A stretch of 64,000 nucleotides of DNA, from positions 9,230,501-9,294,500 of the forward strand of contig CM062204.1 in the NCBI GenBank assembly GCA_031216445.1. The letters are read 5' to 3'. The position numbers were made by a program, and so were the translations under genes. This DNA comes from Lateolabrax maculatus (Eukaryota; Chordata; Actinopteri; Acropomatiformes; Lateolabracidae). Below the pieces are notes generated by a model, which saw only the letters and a list, made by a program, of their open reading frames with translations, ran no database searches and was not told the origin of the DNA. Shown here piece by piece: positions 40,201 to 54,000 of this stretch; the stretch's first letter is position 1, and every line of letters starts with the position of its first letter.

Positions 40201-43200
40201 AAACACACCACTTTAAAACAAAATGCTGTAAGTGGGATAATTAGATGTATGAGACATTATTTACTGGACCCAGTGTTTCCCCTCAGATTACTGTCAAGGA
40301 GCTGTATGCTCAGGTAAATGATTATTTGGATCTTAATGGTGAACTGAAAGTGTACTGATCTGAAATAACATTTTGTTAAACTGAAATAAAGTTACAATAT
40401 CAGTACCTTTTTACATGGATGGTACTAAAACAACACATGCAGTCTATTATTTTCTGTAAATTACCGCTGGCTTTACAGGTAACACGCTGTATGTCAACAA
40501 TTGTTTATGCCTGCCTATCGCATTTACATACAACATGATACTGCACTTTTGTTTTTAAAAGCAGTTGGTTTTGCATTTTCAACTTTTGATGTAATGCTGA
40601 GCTTGAAAGCTGAGAGGCCATCTTGCTTATAAATTGCAACGTTGTATCTGCTGCCCTCAGGCTGATGCAAACTAGAATCTGTCCTCCTAACACATTGGGG
40701 ACACGACACCCTCATTCAATCACATTTCATGTAGGATATGCCCTTCACAGTCAGGGCTTTGTCAGCAGCTTACATAGATTATTGTCACTGTGTAACTCGC
40801 GCTCTCTCTCTTTCTCTTTGTCACTGTTCGTCTGTCTGTCGACCTCTTAGCTGCACTTTGCTATCCTTTGTGATGGAGCTCTTGAAGAACTCAGTGGCTA
40901 TGCAAGAGCAGGTCCTGGCCTGCAAAGGCTTTCTCGTCATTGGCTACACTTTGGAGAAGGTGAGACAAACACAAATGGGCTCAGCTGTGAAAGACATTCG
41001 CAAGAGAGCCATCCTCCCGTACCAGTAGCTGCACATAATGAACCCAGTGCAATAATAAGGCTGATCTTAATTCCCTTAACACCACAAACACACTAACACA
41101 GGCACACAGCAACACCAACACTTAATATGAGTCAGACTTTGATTTCCCTCAGCTGTATTTGGAGGTCACAGCTGGCTTGTGTGCTTGTTAAGCAGAAGAG
41201 GAGCTCCTGCTCATCTTTCTCTGCATGTGTCCTTTCCCTCCCTTGTCCGTGTTCTTCATTCACCCTTTTTTTGCTTTCCACTTCTTTGACTCCTTTCACT
41301 GACATATCATCCTCTCCTTTTTTCACCTCCTATGGTGGCGCTTTTCGTCTCCCTGTCTGTGCTCCAGTCATCCAAGGCGCATGTGACGCGGCCCGTCCTG
41401 GACATTGTGCTGGCCTTTTCCAGATACCTTAGCAACTTGCAGAATGGCATCTTGCTGCTCAAGCAGCTGTGTGACCACATTCTGTTCAACCCTGCCATCT
41501 GGATCCATGCCACTGCCAAGGTACCATAAATACACACGTAGACACAGCCGCAAGTTCTCTTACATTTGGTTACATTTGTAAGGATTGAGATATGCTTTTA
41601 CTCACACAAGATAGAACACACACATACTGGTTAATACATACAGGCGTGCACACTCACACAGACCTGCACATTCATAATCACTCTGTCCTCCTCTGTATGG
41701 TTTGGCCTACTTTTTATTTTCAGTGTTTCAGAGTTCAGCTCAGAGTTCAAGGTTATTCCTCCACCTGTGACTCAGTGACTGCTATTTAAATGAGAATGGC
41801 TTGCCTACAAGCCTTAGGGGCTTAGCAGCCTCCACTTTCTTCTCATAGGAACTAAAAGCTAGGACACTAAGACTGGATTATTCCGCTCAAACTATCAAGT
41901 GTGTGTTTTCATATATGCTTCATCTTTTGCAGGTGCAACTGACACTCTATACTTACCTGGCAACAGAGTTCATCAGCACAGTGACCATCTACAACACCAT
42001 TCGCAGGGTGGGCACTGTACTTCAGGTCATGCATACACTGAAATACTACTATTGGGTTGTCAACCCCCAGGACCGCAGTGGAGTCATACCCAAAGGCCTA
42101 GGTGAGGGTATACACAACATGCAAAAATACTGTATACTGTACATATAATGTAATGCAGAAGTGGCACACTGCTGATACATGGTGTTCCCATTCCTTTTCT
42201 GGCTTTTTCTGCCTTTTAAACATATGTACAGATCGTGCATGTAAAGGTAGTTTTCAAATACACACATGTGGAAGTACCCAGAAATATGGACGCACACATA
42301 TAAACACACACTGCAGGTGCAGAAAGTAGATTGATCATTTCCTCATTTCTTTCCTTATATTTTTCTTTGACTTGTGCTCAGTTGCTTATTTATTAGCTTC
42401 TTTGACCAACCGCTGTTTGCTGTCTGGGTTTTCAGATGGTCCAAGGCCAAACCAAAAGGAGATCCTTTCTTTGCGAGCGTTTCTGTTGTTGTTTGTCAAA
42501 CAGCTCATAATGAAGGTAAGTTCATGTTACAAAAGCCAGACACCCCCCGTCCCCTACCAAAATAGACTTGTATTGGCTCACTTGAGGAAGTGGTACATTT
42601 GAATGCCAAAATTGTATATCTGCTGGTGCAGTCGGATTGTTGATAGCACCAACAAAATGCGTTATGCTTAAAAGCAAACCAGCTACCACTTCTATACAAC
42701 AGCAATTGTAGTTAACTCTTGGTCAACCCACTGTGCTCCTTAGATGTCAGCTGGGTGATTAAAGCCTTTTGTCTTCATTACATGTGTCTATTTCTAAAAA
42801 ATATTCTGTGCAGTTAATAATGTATGTGGACATTTTTTTTTCTTTGTCAAATGATTATTTAAGCTAGTGTAAAAAGTAATTATTTACAATACAGACACAA
42901 TTTTATTGAATGAATCTAAATGGTATTATATCTGACCATTTCTGCTTGCTCTAACATTGTTTTTTCTAGTTAGAACCACTGAAACTCCAGATATATATTG
43001 ATGAGATATTGTAGATACAGTAGTACTACTGTTGTATTGCTTGATGTTGCCATGTTCTCATCTCCTCATCTTAGAGTGAAATGAGTGATGAATGTCCTTC
43101 CCTGTTTAGTCATCATATTCACATTACTTGCGATGTTTTTTTTTTTCTTGTGTGTTAAAAATCTTTGCATTGCATTGAATTTACCCCAAAATACTGTCAC

Positions 43201-46200
43201 ATTAATTAATATCAAGATATCTGTTATTGTAAATGTTATTAGTTTAATATACTGTTTGTCCCAAGTTTCTTCCTCTCCCAAAGTATGATAGCTCTGTGCT
43301 GATGTGATAGGTCTACAAGTTTATCTGGGAACCCTAGTGAATAATTGTAAAATGTGTGTAATCTGTATAATTATATTCTAGGATCATGGAGTGAAGGAAG
43401 ATGAGCTACAGAGTATCCTCAACTACCTCCTAACCATGCATGAGGTAAGCATGTGTACTGTTGTTCATGCAGCACTGACCACCAGATGGCAACATAACAC
43501 TACTGGACTGTGCTTTGTCTTCCCACCATCTGATATGCAGAGCAAGGGCACTTCCCGTTGCTAAAGGCAGCATCACTGTTCCTTGTTATTTTTCCAAGTC
43601 TGCCAGTCAGAGATCTCGACAGAAGTGGTTTTGTTTACAATGGAGTGATGCATAACAACTGAATCAGTCAGATCAGTCGGTAACGCAGTGAACCGTGTAA
43701 GAATAAAGGGTGATTACAACATTGCCTGGAAAAGCCACTGACTTGTAACAGACCTTCATTTTATAGAACACATACTGTAATTCTTTACTTCAGATGGTTG
43801 TGATGTATTCCATTATTATTTCTAGTGAATTTTTACTACTTTTCCTTCTCCCATTACTGCTGCTACTGGCACTACTAAACATCAAAAGAATAAATGACAA
43901 TGAGTGATGTACATATATTTCCCTTCATCTTGTATTGACATGTACAGCTGACTAAGAATTCCTCATAATTTAAGGTCTCCCTTCGACAGCCGACTCACTT
44001 CAGCTTCACTGGATGCAGTATTTTTCCCACTGTTCTTCCTGAGCACCACAATAGCCTAAAGTTACTACTTCTCTGTCCCACAGGACGACAATCTCATGGA
44101 TGTACTGCAGTTGCTGGTTGCTCTGATGTCTGAACATCCTGGGTCCATGGTCCAGGCCTTCGACCAGCGCAACGGGATTCGGTAATGATCACCATTTATA
44201 TTATCTGCAGATGTACTGATAGTTTTACTAATATGTTTTTGATGAAAGTAAAAATGGTCAGAGTTGGAGATGATTATTTTATATTTCATAGGTGCAGTCT
44301 TGTGTTACTGTAGTTTTATACAAAGCTTTAGATTGTGAATTGTGTTTTTTTTGTTTAATTAAAAAACGGATGAAATTCTGTTTTAAAAATGTATTTTTGG
44401 TAAGAACAATGTATATGCCGCACTGCTACATGTCTAATGAAAGTGTGCCAAGTGTCAATGTTTACTTTTAATTTTACTCTTTTCATTATTTTTGTAATGT
44501 AATTGAACTTAATGTTGCTTTTTTCACAGTGTGATTTACAAGCTTTTGGCCTCAAAAACTGAAGGGATAAGAGTGCAGACACTCAAAATAATGGGCTACT
44601 TTCTCAAATACATGCCACCAAAGTAAGTACAGCTACAAAGCTGAAATCTTCGGTACTGTATTCTCAGAGTATAGAATTGGAGTGGATTGGAAAAATTCTA
44701 TGTAGTTCAGTGTGTTTTAGAAATGTAAAATGATTTTAAAAATGTAATTCCCTTTCAGATTATTATTATTATTATTTTATTACTATTACTTTGTGGATTT
44801 ATATAAGTGTCTGAAATTGCTTTGATGTTGATCATTGATTCCATAGCTTTCATCCTCCAAAATCTTTTTGCTAGTTATTACATTTTTATGTAGTTGTTAT
44901 ATTTTTTGAAAGTCAAAGTCAGTTTTTTAATTGCGTACAGAAAAATCTCATTAAACAGCTACTTTTTAAATAACACGATCAAAATTGGTTCTGTTGATGT
45001 TAATGCTCTATCCAGCTGCAGGCCTTTAATGTCAAAATAAACTAAAATAAAAAAAAGTGAATTATCGTGGATACAACCACCCCTTACTTATTGTCATTTT
45101 GAACATTCTTTTGATGTTTATGAGTTTGTGAGCTGTCTTTTTGTCTCGAGCAGTCAAATGCTGTGGGCTGCACCAATGTCCAGTGAGCACGTGGTTACTA
45201 TAATGTTACATTTTATTCATATTTCAGGTCATACTGAAAGCTGTTCATCTCTTAATATTCACTAATAACCACCAGTTATAGTGTGTGCATACTATGCTGA
45301 AATAGGAGTACCAAAAACAAATCTAGCCCTGTTTAAGCCTTGTGATCCAGATGCAAGATTGACCGTGAGACTGTCTGCAAACAGTGCGCAGTTTTTTAGC
45401 TGAGCTACAATGCTAAAATTGGAGCTGATGCATGATCAGAGATGAAAGCGACCAAGACCTTTCTGTAAATAACTGCTCTTACTTAGTCAGCAGGGATTCT
45501 CTTTTCTCATTTCCTCCATGTCAAATGTCAGCTTGAACTCAGCTGATTTATACTGCAACAGATTTCAACCGCTGCAGTTACTTGACTCATCAGAAACTCC
45601 AGATTTTGTACTTGTCATTTCTCAAAATGTATGATATTCCAACATTTTTTCAAAAGAATTCAATATTACTTTTCAAATAATATGACAGTTATGGTATTTC
45701 AGTGCACTGACATCAAATCAGATTTGTATATGAGGTTCCAATCTACAAAAGGTGCTGCATTGCTTTCTGCCAACAATGGTCTGGCAAATGCTGATGTTTA
45801 CTGACTGACCTTTGACCTCTTAATGTCTTGATCAGGAGGAAATCTGAGGTCATGCTGAGTCATGGCCTCTTCTCTCTGCTCACTGAACGCCTGATGCTCC
45901 ACTCCAGCCAGTTCACCATGACAACCTACAACGTGCTGTTCGAGGTCTGCATACGTACACACTCCAGGCCTGTGCTCACGGGACTGTAATGATCTCACAC
46001 ACAATAATGACTGTATTGGCAATATTTATTTTGCTGCAGTTGTTGCTTTTTTAACTGACCTTTTATCTAATTTTCCTTTTTTCCCTTTACTATTAAACAC
46101 GACAATTTATGAGTTAGTTGAAATAATAAATTGTATGGCTTACCACCTGGAAAAACTTGATTTGACAATTATTTAGCCATATACGAAGTGAACATGAAAC

Positions 46201-49200
46201 ACACACACAAAGCTATATATATATATATATATATATAAAAAATGTGGTTTGTTTCTCTGTTATTGTTGAGACCGATGTGGATATTTATGACTTGAATCCC
46301 CTCTCTGTCCCCTGGTAGATTCTTACAGAGCAGATCTGCACTCAAGTGATCCATAAACAGCATCCGGACCCCGACTCCACTGTGAAGATCCTCAACCCAC
46401 GTAAGTGCCTCCTCTGCGCCACATTACTCTCCTAAATCATCCCCTGCAGCATACAGTACCCTCTACATACCTATTGCTCCATACTGCACTAGAGGAGATT
46501 CCCCACGGAACTGTCCAATCGCTATATACAGTCAAACAAAAGAACAACATAAATTTTGCAGCCAGAGGGTATTTTCATACAACTAAACGTCAAATGTAAA
46601 CCTAGCATGAGGATGGTGCAAACGCTTTGTGTGACAAATGTACACACATGCTAGTTTTATTGGAAGTTGGTATCCTTCTATGAGTTTTATGAGTATTCAT
46701 TTGCATATAAAGGAATGAGAAATGTAATGAAATTACACTTAATTCCGTTTGTGAAAATATTCTTTGTATATGCATTTAAGAAATTTAATCCATTGGTTAA
46801 TTTAATTTGTGAATTTAAAGTTCATTAGTTTAATGCATTTGCTTAAATCATATAATGTTTATGTTTAATGTTTAATGTTTTTTAATATTTGGTTATAATC
46901 AGATTTTTTTATATTTTACCATCAAACTGTCTCATGTTAGTATTTTTTATTATGTATTGTATAGTTAAAAATATAATTCCATATTTGTATATATTCATAT
47001 TGATCATAACATATGATTAAATATAAATTTAAATAACATTATTTATAACAAAGTAAAAGAAAAGTATATTTAAATGCACACATGTATGTATGTATATACG
47101 TGTACTGTATTACTATATACTGGCACACATACAATCTGTATATTTCTTTATTTTTCTACCAGTGCATCATTCCTTGTAGAAAGCGCATGCTCATTTTTTA
47201 CATGCGGCAACATAACAAGCTGAAACGGCAACTCCAGGCTTTGATCAGTGTTCCCATCTTATATTTTCAGGCTGTTACTTACCTCCAATTTCACGTCAGC
47301 TCACAAAATCTTTTCATATGTTGAAATCTTAAGTATTCATTTCAGCTAAGAAAAGAAAACATCCCTCTTTTTCATACTGGTGCTTCCACACATGCATGCA
47401 CCTTCATGCACACACTTGCAAAACAGCTTTAATCAGTTTGAAATCCAAGCACTTGGTATAATCACAACCAAGGTTTACTTCCAACCAGCCTTAATCTGAC
47501 AAGGTCCTGCTGTAGTCACACATTGATTATTTTAAGTCTTTATAGTGTTAAAAACTGTCCTACCCAACCATCCTAGACAGGCGGTATATATCATGGAAAC
47601 CTTGTATGGGTTTGTTCATGTGAGCACATTCTATGGAACATAGAGAGGTGGTCTGTTTCTCCTTTGCCGTGCATTCTCTTGATTTAATCTGCGACAAACT
47701 CCCAAAATGGCCCCCTGATTGCAGTCTTTAGTAACGTCAGAGCCAATCAAACAAACCGAGGAAGTACCGTTTCCCTCAAATTAACTCAAGGGAAAGGAAC
47801 CAAGAGCAAATGGAAAAAAGAAGGGAATACGCCATCCCTCCATCCTCATTCCCGGTACATGCTGGGGTAATTTTCTGGCGGTAAAGGTTCAGCGACTCAT
47901 AATTTGAGTGACTAAGGCGTAGAAACAACACAACCGTCTGCCGGGGCAAGGGGGCATCGGTTAGCGCCAAGGTCTGAAGAGACAAGTGAAATCCAAGCCC
48001 TGCCGTCTCACTACTCAAAGCAAATGGACACTGACACTGTCTAGATAATTCATCTAAACAGTCAGTCTCTTTGGTTTAACCGAAGCCAAGCCTTCCAGAG
48101 GGGCCTGCGACTCTGGCTCTCTCATTTGAAACAATACCAAAACCATTACAGTTTGATAAAGATCAGTGGCCTGTTTTTTTTTTTCTCTCTTTTCTTTTTT
48201 TTTTTCTTCTTTTCTTCTCCTCTGTTCTGTTTTTCTTACCACAGGCACAGACTTTCAGGTGTGTACAGCTGGGAGTTCAGATAGTTTGTGACACAATGAT
48301 TTGCACATGTTGAGTCCAATGTATGATTTAGTTGTTGATTTGTGCAGTTTCTCCTTCTGTGCCACAAAGCAGGTTTATTTCCAACCAGAATGCTGGATGT
48401 TTCCAAATCCAACTTTTTTTAAAAATCATAATCCTTAAAAATACAACTTGCAGCAGTAAAATGTATTATATGACAAAAACACAGACAAGTACTTTGATAT
48501 TTTCAGGCACTCTTACATTAATTTCTGCAATACTGTAAACATGTTTTACCTTAATCCTTAAACAGATTGGGTCTTCTTCTTATTTCTGTGAATATATTTG
48601 TAGAAATTCTGAAGGTAATAGCTGCTCTGCTGAAGAACTCTCCCCCATCCCCCGAGAGCATGGAGGTGCGCAGGGTCTTTCTGTCAGACATGATCAAACT
48701 GTTCAATAACAGCAGAGAGAACCGCAGGTAAGAATTCAACCACTTCACAGATGTACAACTACATTGCATACTTGTGTTTACATGCCAGTGGGATTCGCAT
48801 TCAGCACCGCATAGCCGTGAACGTTTTTTTTTTTTTTTTTTTTTTTTTTTTCAGGAGCCTGCTGCAGTGCTCGGTGTGGCAGGAGTGGATGCTCTCTCTG
48901 TGCTTTATCAACCCGCGAAACAGCGAGGAGCAGAAAATCACAGAGATGGTGTACGCCATCTTTCGCATCCTGCTCTATCATGCTATCAAATATGAGTGGG
49001 GCGGCTGGCGCGTTTGGGTGGACACCCTGTCCATCACCCACTCCAAGGTCAGAGCACTCATTATATCCGTGCACGGCACACACACACACACACACACAGG
49101 TTAAACACAGCTTTGTTTATCTTTCTCTGTGGATCTTCCTCTATCTCCTCATCTATTTCATTTTTAGGTTTTTTTTGTGTTACGTTTCTGTTTCTCTTCG

Positions 49201-50677
49201 TTTTACCTCACACACTCTTTATCTCTCTGTAGTAAACACAAGAACATACACACCCACATCTTGCTTGAGTATTGTCAGCATAAACATTCACCACATGACT
49301 GTAACCATAATCCTCCTCTGCACTTTGATTCCAGCCAAACGGACAGAAGTATTCAGTCAAAGCCATCAGCTCTGTCACCCATATGTTTAGTTTGAATCTG
49401 ACATAATGCAATTCATCAAATAAGAAATTAGAGAGTATTATCGTCTGACCCTCTAACTCGGAGCGTAGGCTAGCATTGTAATTGAGCCTTGCCTCTCAGT
49501 GCCCATCAGATTAAGCTATGGAAGCCATACAGTGATTATAATTTAAAAGCTAGTTGCAGTATAAACCAATGGGAGTGAGTCCACCAGCCCTTCCACTCTT
49601 TATTTATGTATAGAGTCTCTTTCTTTCACATTGCACAGATAAAAATAAACTTCTGGCACTTCTTATTTCCAAAAACTGAATTCAGAATACTGCTTTAGAA
49701 ATTCACTGTTGATATCATATTACGCTTCTCTGTTCCAAAGCAGTGAAGTAATTGAGGTTGGTGTCAGATTGTGGTCTGGGGGGTTTTTAAGCCTGGCAGA
49801 TTGAAGGTTGAGTTAAAGAAGTGCTTGTGATATGAGATGCTTCACTGTTGAGTGAGGTGCTGTGAGTGTTGGCGTCCAGTAGGGGGCACAGACAGACTGC
49901 CTGGGAGATGATCAACATGAAGGCAGCAGTTAGCAGGATGGTGTGTGCTGTGTGCTTGATGCTTTGAACCCCCAATGTCTTTCCACACCTCTGAACACTG
50001 TAGAACTAACCTGCAGTGAAAATAAAACATGTACAAATGAAGGTCTAAGGAAATTTAACACATTGGCAGTCAAGGTCAGCATTTGATGTAAGAGGGTCAC
50101 AAAGATGAAGGCACATTGTGGTACAGTGAAAACCATGACAGTGAAAATATAATAAGTATGTAAAACAGTAAAGATCTGCATACTTTGACTGTATTTTTCT
50201 GTTATTACATCACTGTTGAAATATTCAGGAATAAATTTTATCATCTCTCAGATTACTACACATCTAATCTTAAATAGAACAATTCCATCACATTTTAATA
50301 TTTCTGTTGGACAGTGACACAAAAAATACAAATAAAATGTAGAAAATATTAGCGTTTATATAATATTGAGAGATTTTGTCTATTTAGGATTTAGTTTCAC
50401 TCAAAGCTTTTGTTCCTTTTTTATTGGTATATATAGTTGCAGTGTGTTGTGGTCTCACTTTGCAACGTTGCCAAGTGTGTAGTTTGGTGTTTGGTGCAGA
50501 AACCGTTTATGTTCTTTGTACACGACAGACTGTAATTGCCTTTTTTCCAATAATTGCACAAGATTAATGCTGTTTCTTCTTGGCCCTAGTTACAATGCCC
50601 AGCTCTCGTCTAACAACAGAATTTCACACATACAGTGTGCGTAAATAAAACAATGCACATCTAAGATGTGAGATACA

Positions 50678-50744
<67 letters not shown>

Positions 50745-50981
50745 CCACGCACAGTGCAGGGACCCCGCCTGTGACTTGATAGTTGCAGCGGCTGCTAGCC
50801 ACCAAGATACATGCATCTGCTATAAAAAAGCTAAAGAAACTCAATTGCAATTTTATTGTCCCGTTTGATAGATTTCCTGCCACCTTTGTAGCACCAAAGC
50901 TGTTTGTCACTGTTGCTCTCTCCTCCCACTGCTGCAGGGCTGTGTGTGTGCGCATGATTTTGTGTGTGTGTGTGTATGCAT

Positions 50982-51020
<39 letters not shown>

Positions 51021-54000
51021 AATGTGAGTTACTATACACATTTTCTCTTTGCCCTCCTTTTCTCTTGGGCTCCAGGAAGCCCTTCTCTCCGAACGATTGA
51101 ATATTCATCGGAACCGTACGAGAACAATCAGAGAAACAAGGCCTCATAAATACAACCAGCCCACTGGGAGCCTCTGGATAAGTGCATATATGCATTCACA
51201 AATGCATATTTGCACACTTCTCCTACATAGACTTGTCAACCATGGTAAAGTTGTCAGTTTGGCATGTATAGAGCCAATATGCCTCATGCTGAATGCAGTA
51301 GAGACACTCTTTCTAGTTGAAATTTTGTCCATGACATTTTGTCTTTGTACTGCATTTTCAGTTGCACTTTTAAAAATGTTACCTGCATTTAAAGCACAGC
51401 TTTTCTGAAGTAGTTGAAAATTAAATAAGAGTTTACCAGTATAAGAGTTTTAATTTTTGAGTTTCCTATTTCTGTTCAGAATTTAGGCCCTTTGCTCATG
51501 TTATTGGCTATACAAAACTCTAGATATTCAACTCATTCACTGACACCTGCCAAAAAACCTGTGATAAAGCAGGGTGAGCTACTGTACTTGTCATATGTAA
51601 CGTTTTTACATATTTTTCTTGTTGAGTGTAGTCAGTGAACAGACTGACTATATGGGCCATTCACCCTGCTGCTGTCTGGCAATCGATACAGAAGTATCTG
51701 CTGTCGTACCATCAGACTACAGAGCAGCTTCTTTCCTCAGGCTGTAAGACTCCTTAACTCATCCTCTGCACTCCACCATTAAGGAAAAAAAAACAACTTT
51801 TGTTGTGTAGCATTAATGGGACTGCAGCTTACATTTTGTTGTGCAACACTGTATTATAGAATGATAAATAAATTAACCTAGTACAGTGTACCTGTATTTT
51901 GTATCTTTTTAGTTTTTGTACAGTCATACCAATCTGTAGGTGTAAAAATGCATATGTAAACCTTGCTGGGAACTGTAGCGAGGCTTTGTGCATAGTGATT
52001 GGCTCTTGTTGCCAAGAATTGAGATGGTTTAATTATCACCAAGAGGATTTTTATTTTATTTTATTTTATTTTATTTTATTTACTCACCTTCTGGCAAAGT
52101 ATAGACTAGCAAGAGGCACCAACAACCTGGTTATGATTTGTTGAGAAGTTCAAATTTGTGAGATTTAAAGAAATGTGTGCATTGTGTTACTGTGTGTGCG
52201 CGTGTGTCTGTTTGTACGTGTACATCCTTCTACGTCAGTCATTAGGAAGTAAGTGTATTTGCATATGCGACTCTGTGAATAGACAGATGTTCCTGCAGGT
52301 GGGCACGCTGACACAACAGCCCTCCCACTCTCAGCCCACACACCCACCCAAGGTGCCCCTCGTCCATCTCTGCACACAAATCAGTTTGAGAACAAGGAGA
52401 TCTCCAAAAGAGAAAGATTGGGGCGTGAAGGTCCCCCTGTCCTTCAGACTCCCACTGGCAGCTAACTTCATTATACCTGTCAGACCTTTTACCACAAAGA
52501 TAAATATAAGCAGAAATGAATCAACAGATCTTTGACAAAATATAATATACATTATGAGCTGGTGGTTTTACAATTATGTTACATGTTGAGCACATTTGGA
52601 AGAATTTAGTTTAATTGTAGCTAACCACCCTTCTTCAGTTCATGGTGAAATGCAGAATAGTTTGGCCGTGTGGCTTTTGCCCTCTGTGTAATTGAGACAT
52701 TACACACAAGAGTCAACCTGTGGTTCTTGGCAAAGAGTTTCAGATAGATTCATTGACAAGTGGACAAAGGAAGGAGAAAGTGAGAGCATTGAAAAGCCAA
52801 TGCCAGATAATAGCCATGCATCAAGTGTTGTCTATACTATCCAGTAGAAAGCCAATCATCAGTACTAGTGTCCATGTATTTGATGTGTTGGTTTGACTTT
52901 TGATCTTATCTTGTAATTCTCAAATAAATGTTAAAATCTCAAAGTGAAATGTATAATAATCAGCTGATGGAAACCCCATGAATTTGACTGGTTGGCTTAA
53001 AACTATTTTAGTATACAGTATCCAGAAGGATTTTTGTGCAAGCTTGTCTTCCTATGGTTGTGATAGAAATTACAGATAAAGAATGTATACATATCATTGG
53101 ATCAGAGGGAATGAAAAAAATTAGAAGAAAAATGTTTTTACAAGGAGTGAGAAAGGAAGATATTGTGAACAAGAGCGAAACCACCCAGCCAGCACAGCAG
53201 TAGCAGATGACATTGATTTTGGAGGAGGAATTGCATTTAGCTAATCGGATTAGAGCCATGCTGCCCTCCTCATTTCCCCTTTGTTTTGTGGTTGGTCTCT
53301 ATCTATTTATCTAAATGGGGACTCCCGGGCTCCTACTGTGGGGGTCTTGCAAGATCAGCGGTTTGCCACTCCGACCCTCACCTTGTAGTGTGGGGTCTCT
53401 GCTTATTTAATATCAGTTATAGGTTGGAAGTTCTAGGTTCTTTATGGGTTTAAGTTGTTTTGGAAATGTGATCACAGGTATTGTTTGACTGGAGGAAGGA
53501 GATTTAAATTATTTATTTTTTGTCTGTTTGTGATGTATTTCATTTTTCAAAAGTATTGTGAGAAGTGAAACCAAACTTGCCACCTTGAAGTATTTCAATG
53601 TCTTTTTGTTTATGATAGTGTGTTTCCTTCCAAATCATTTCAAGTCTTTTGTATGATCTGGTTGTGCTGCAACCAGTTAATACCATGTTACCTGTCACAT
53701 TAGAAAAGCCCACCATGTTTTTGTACATTACCATAACATTTTTCCATACCCCACTGAGGCCGAGGCCGAGTCATGGAGTAGAATGAAATTAGATTAGATC
53801 AGCGCTGATGTCTTAGCCACCCAAGGCAGTTTCTATATATTGAGGCAAGGCTAAATGCTCTTTTAAAAACCACAGAGACATATACTACCTCTGTCTAATG
53901 GTAACTGGATCTGTTACAGAGCCCCGTTTAAGGCCAACATACATCATCTTAATGTACAGACTGCATCCTGAATCTATGACGTTATGTTCTGCACTGCTTT

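Larger units (their letters stand above)
31545..46318 (+). other. lrba: LRBA introns 2-18
   Basis: Seventeen introns of 316 to 1213 nt. Those over 300 nt hold no supported gene or RNA. They carry a CA repeat in intron 9 (39010-39034), short CA runs in introns 10 and 12, a TGATGAT patch in intron 8 (about 38218-38246), and a TTATTA patch in intron 17 (about 44760-44785). The last part of intron 18 has an AT run (46214-46236). Splice sites are all GT-AG. Confidence 0.8.

Noticed and set aside
50590..51195. 201-residue minus-strand frame with His-Thr and Cys-Val runs
   Set aside because: The runs are translations of the CA/TG microsatellites; there is no other coding evidence.
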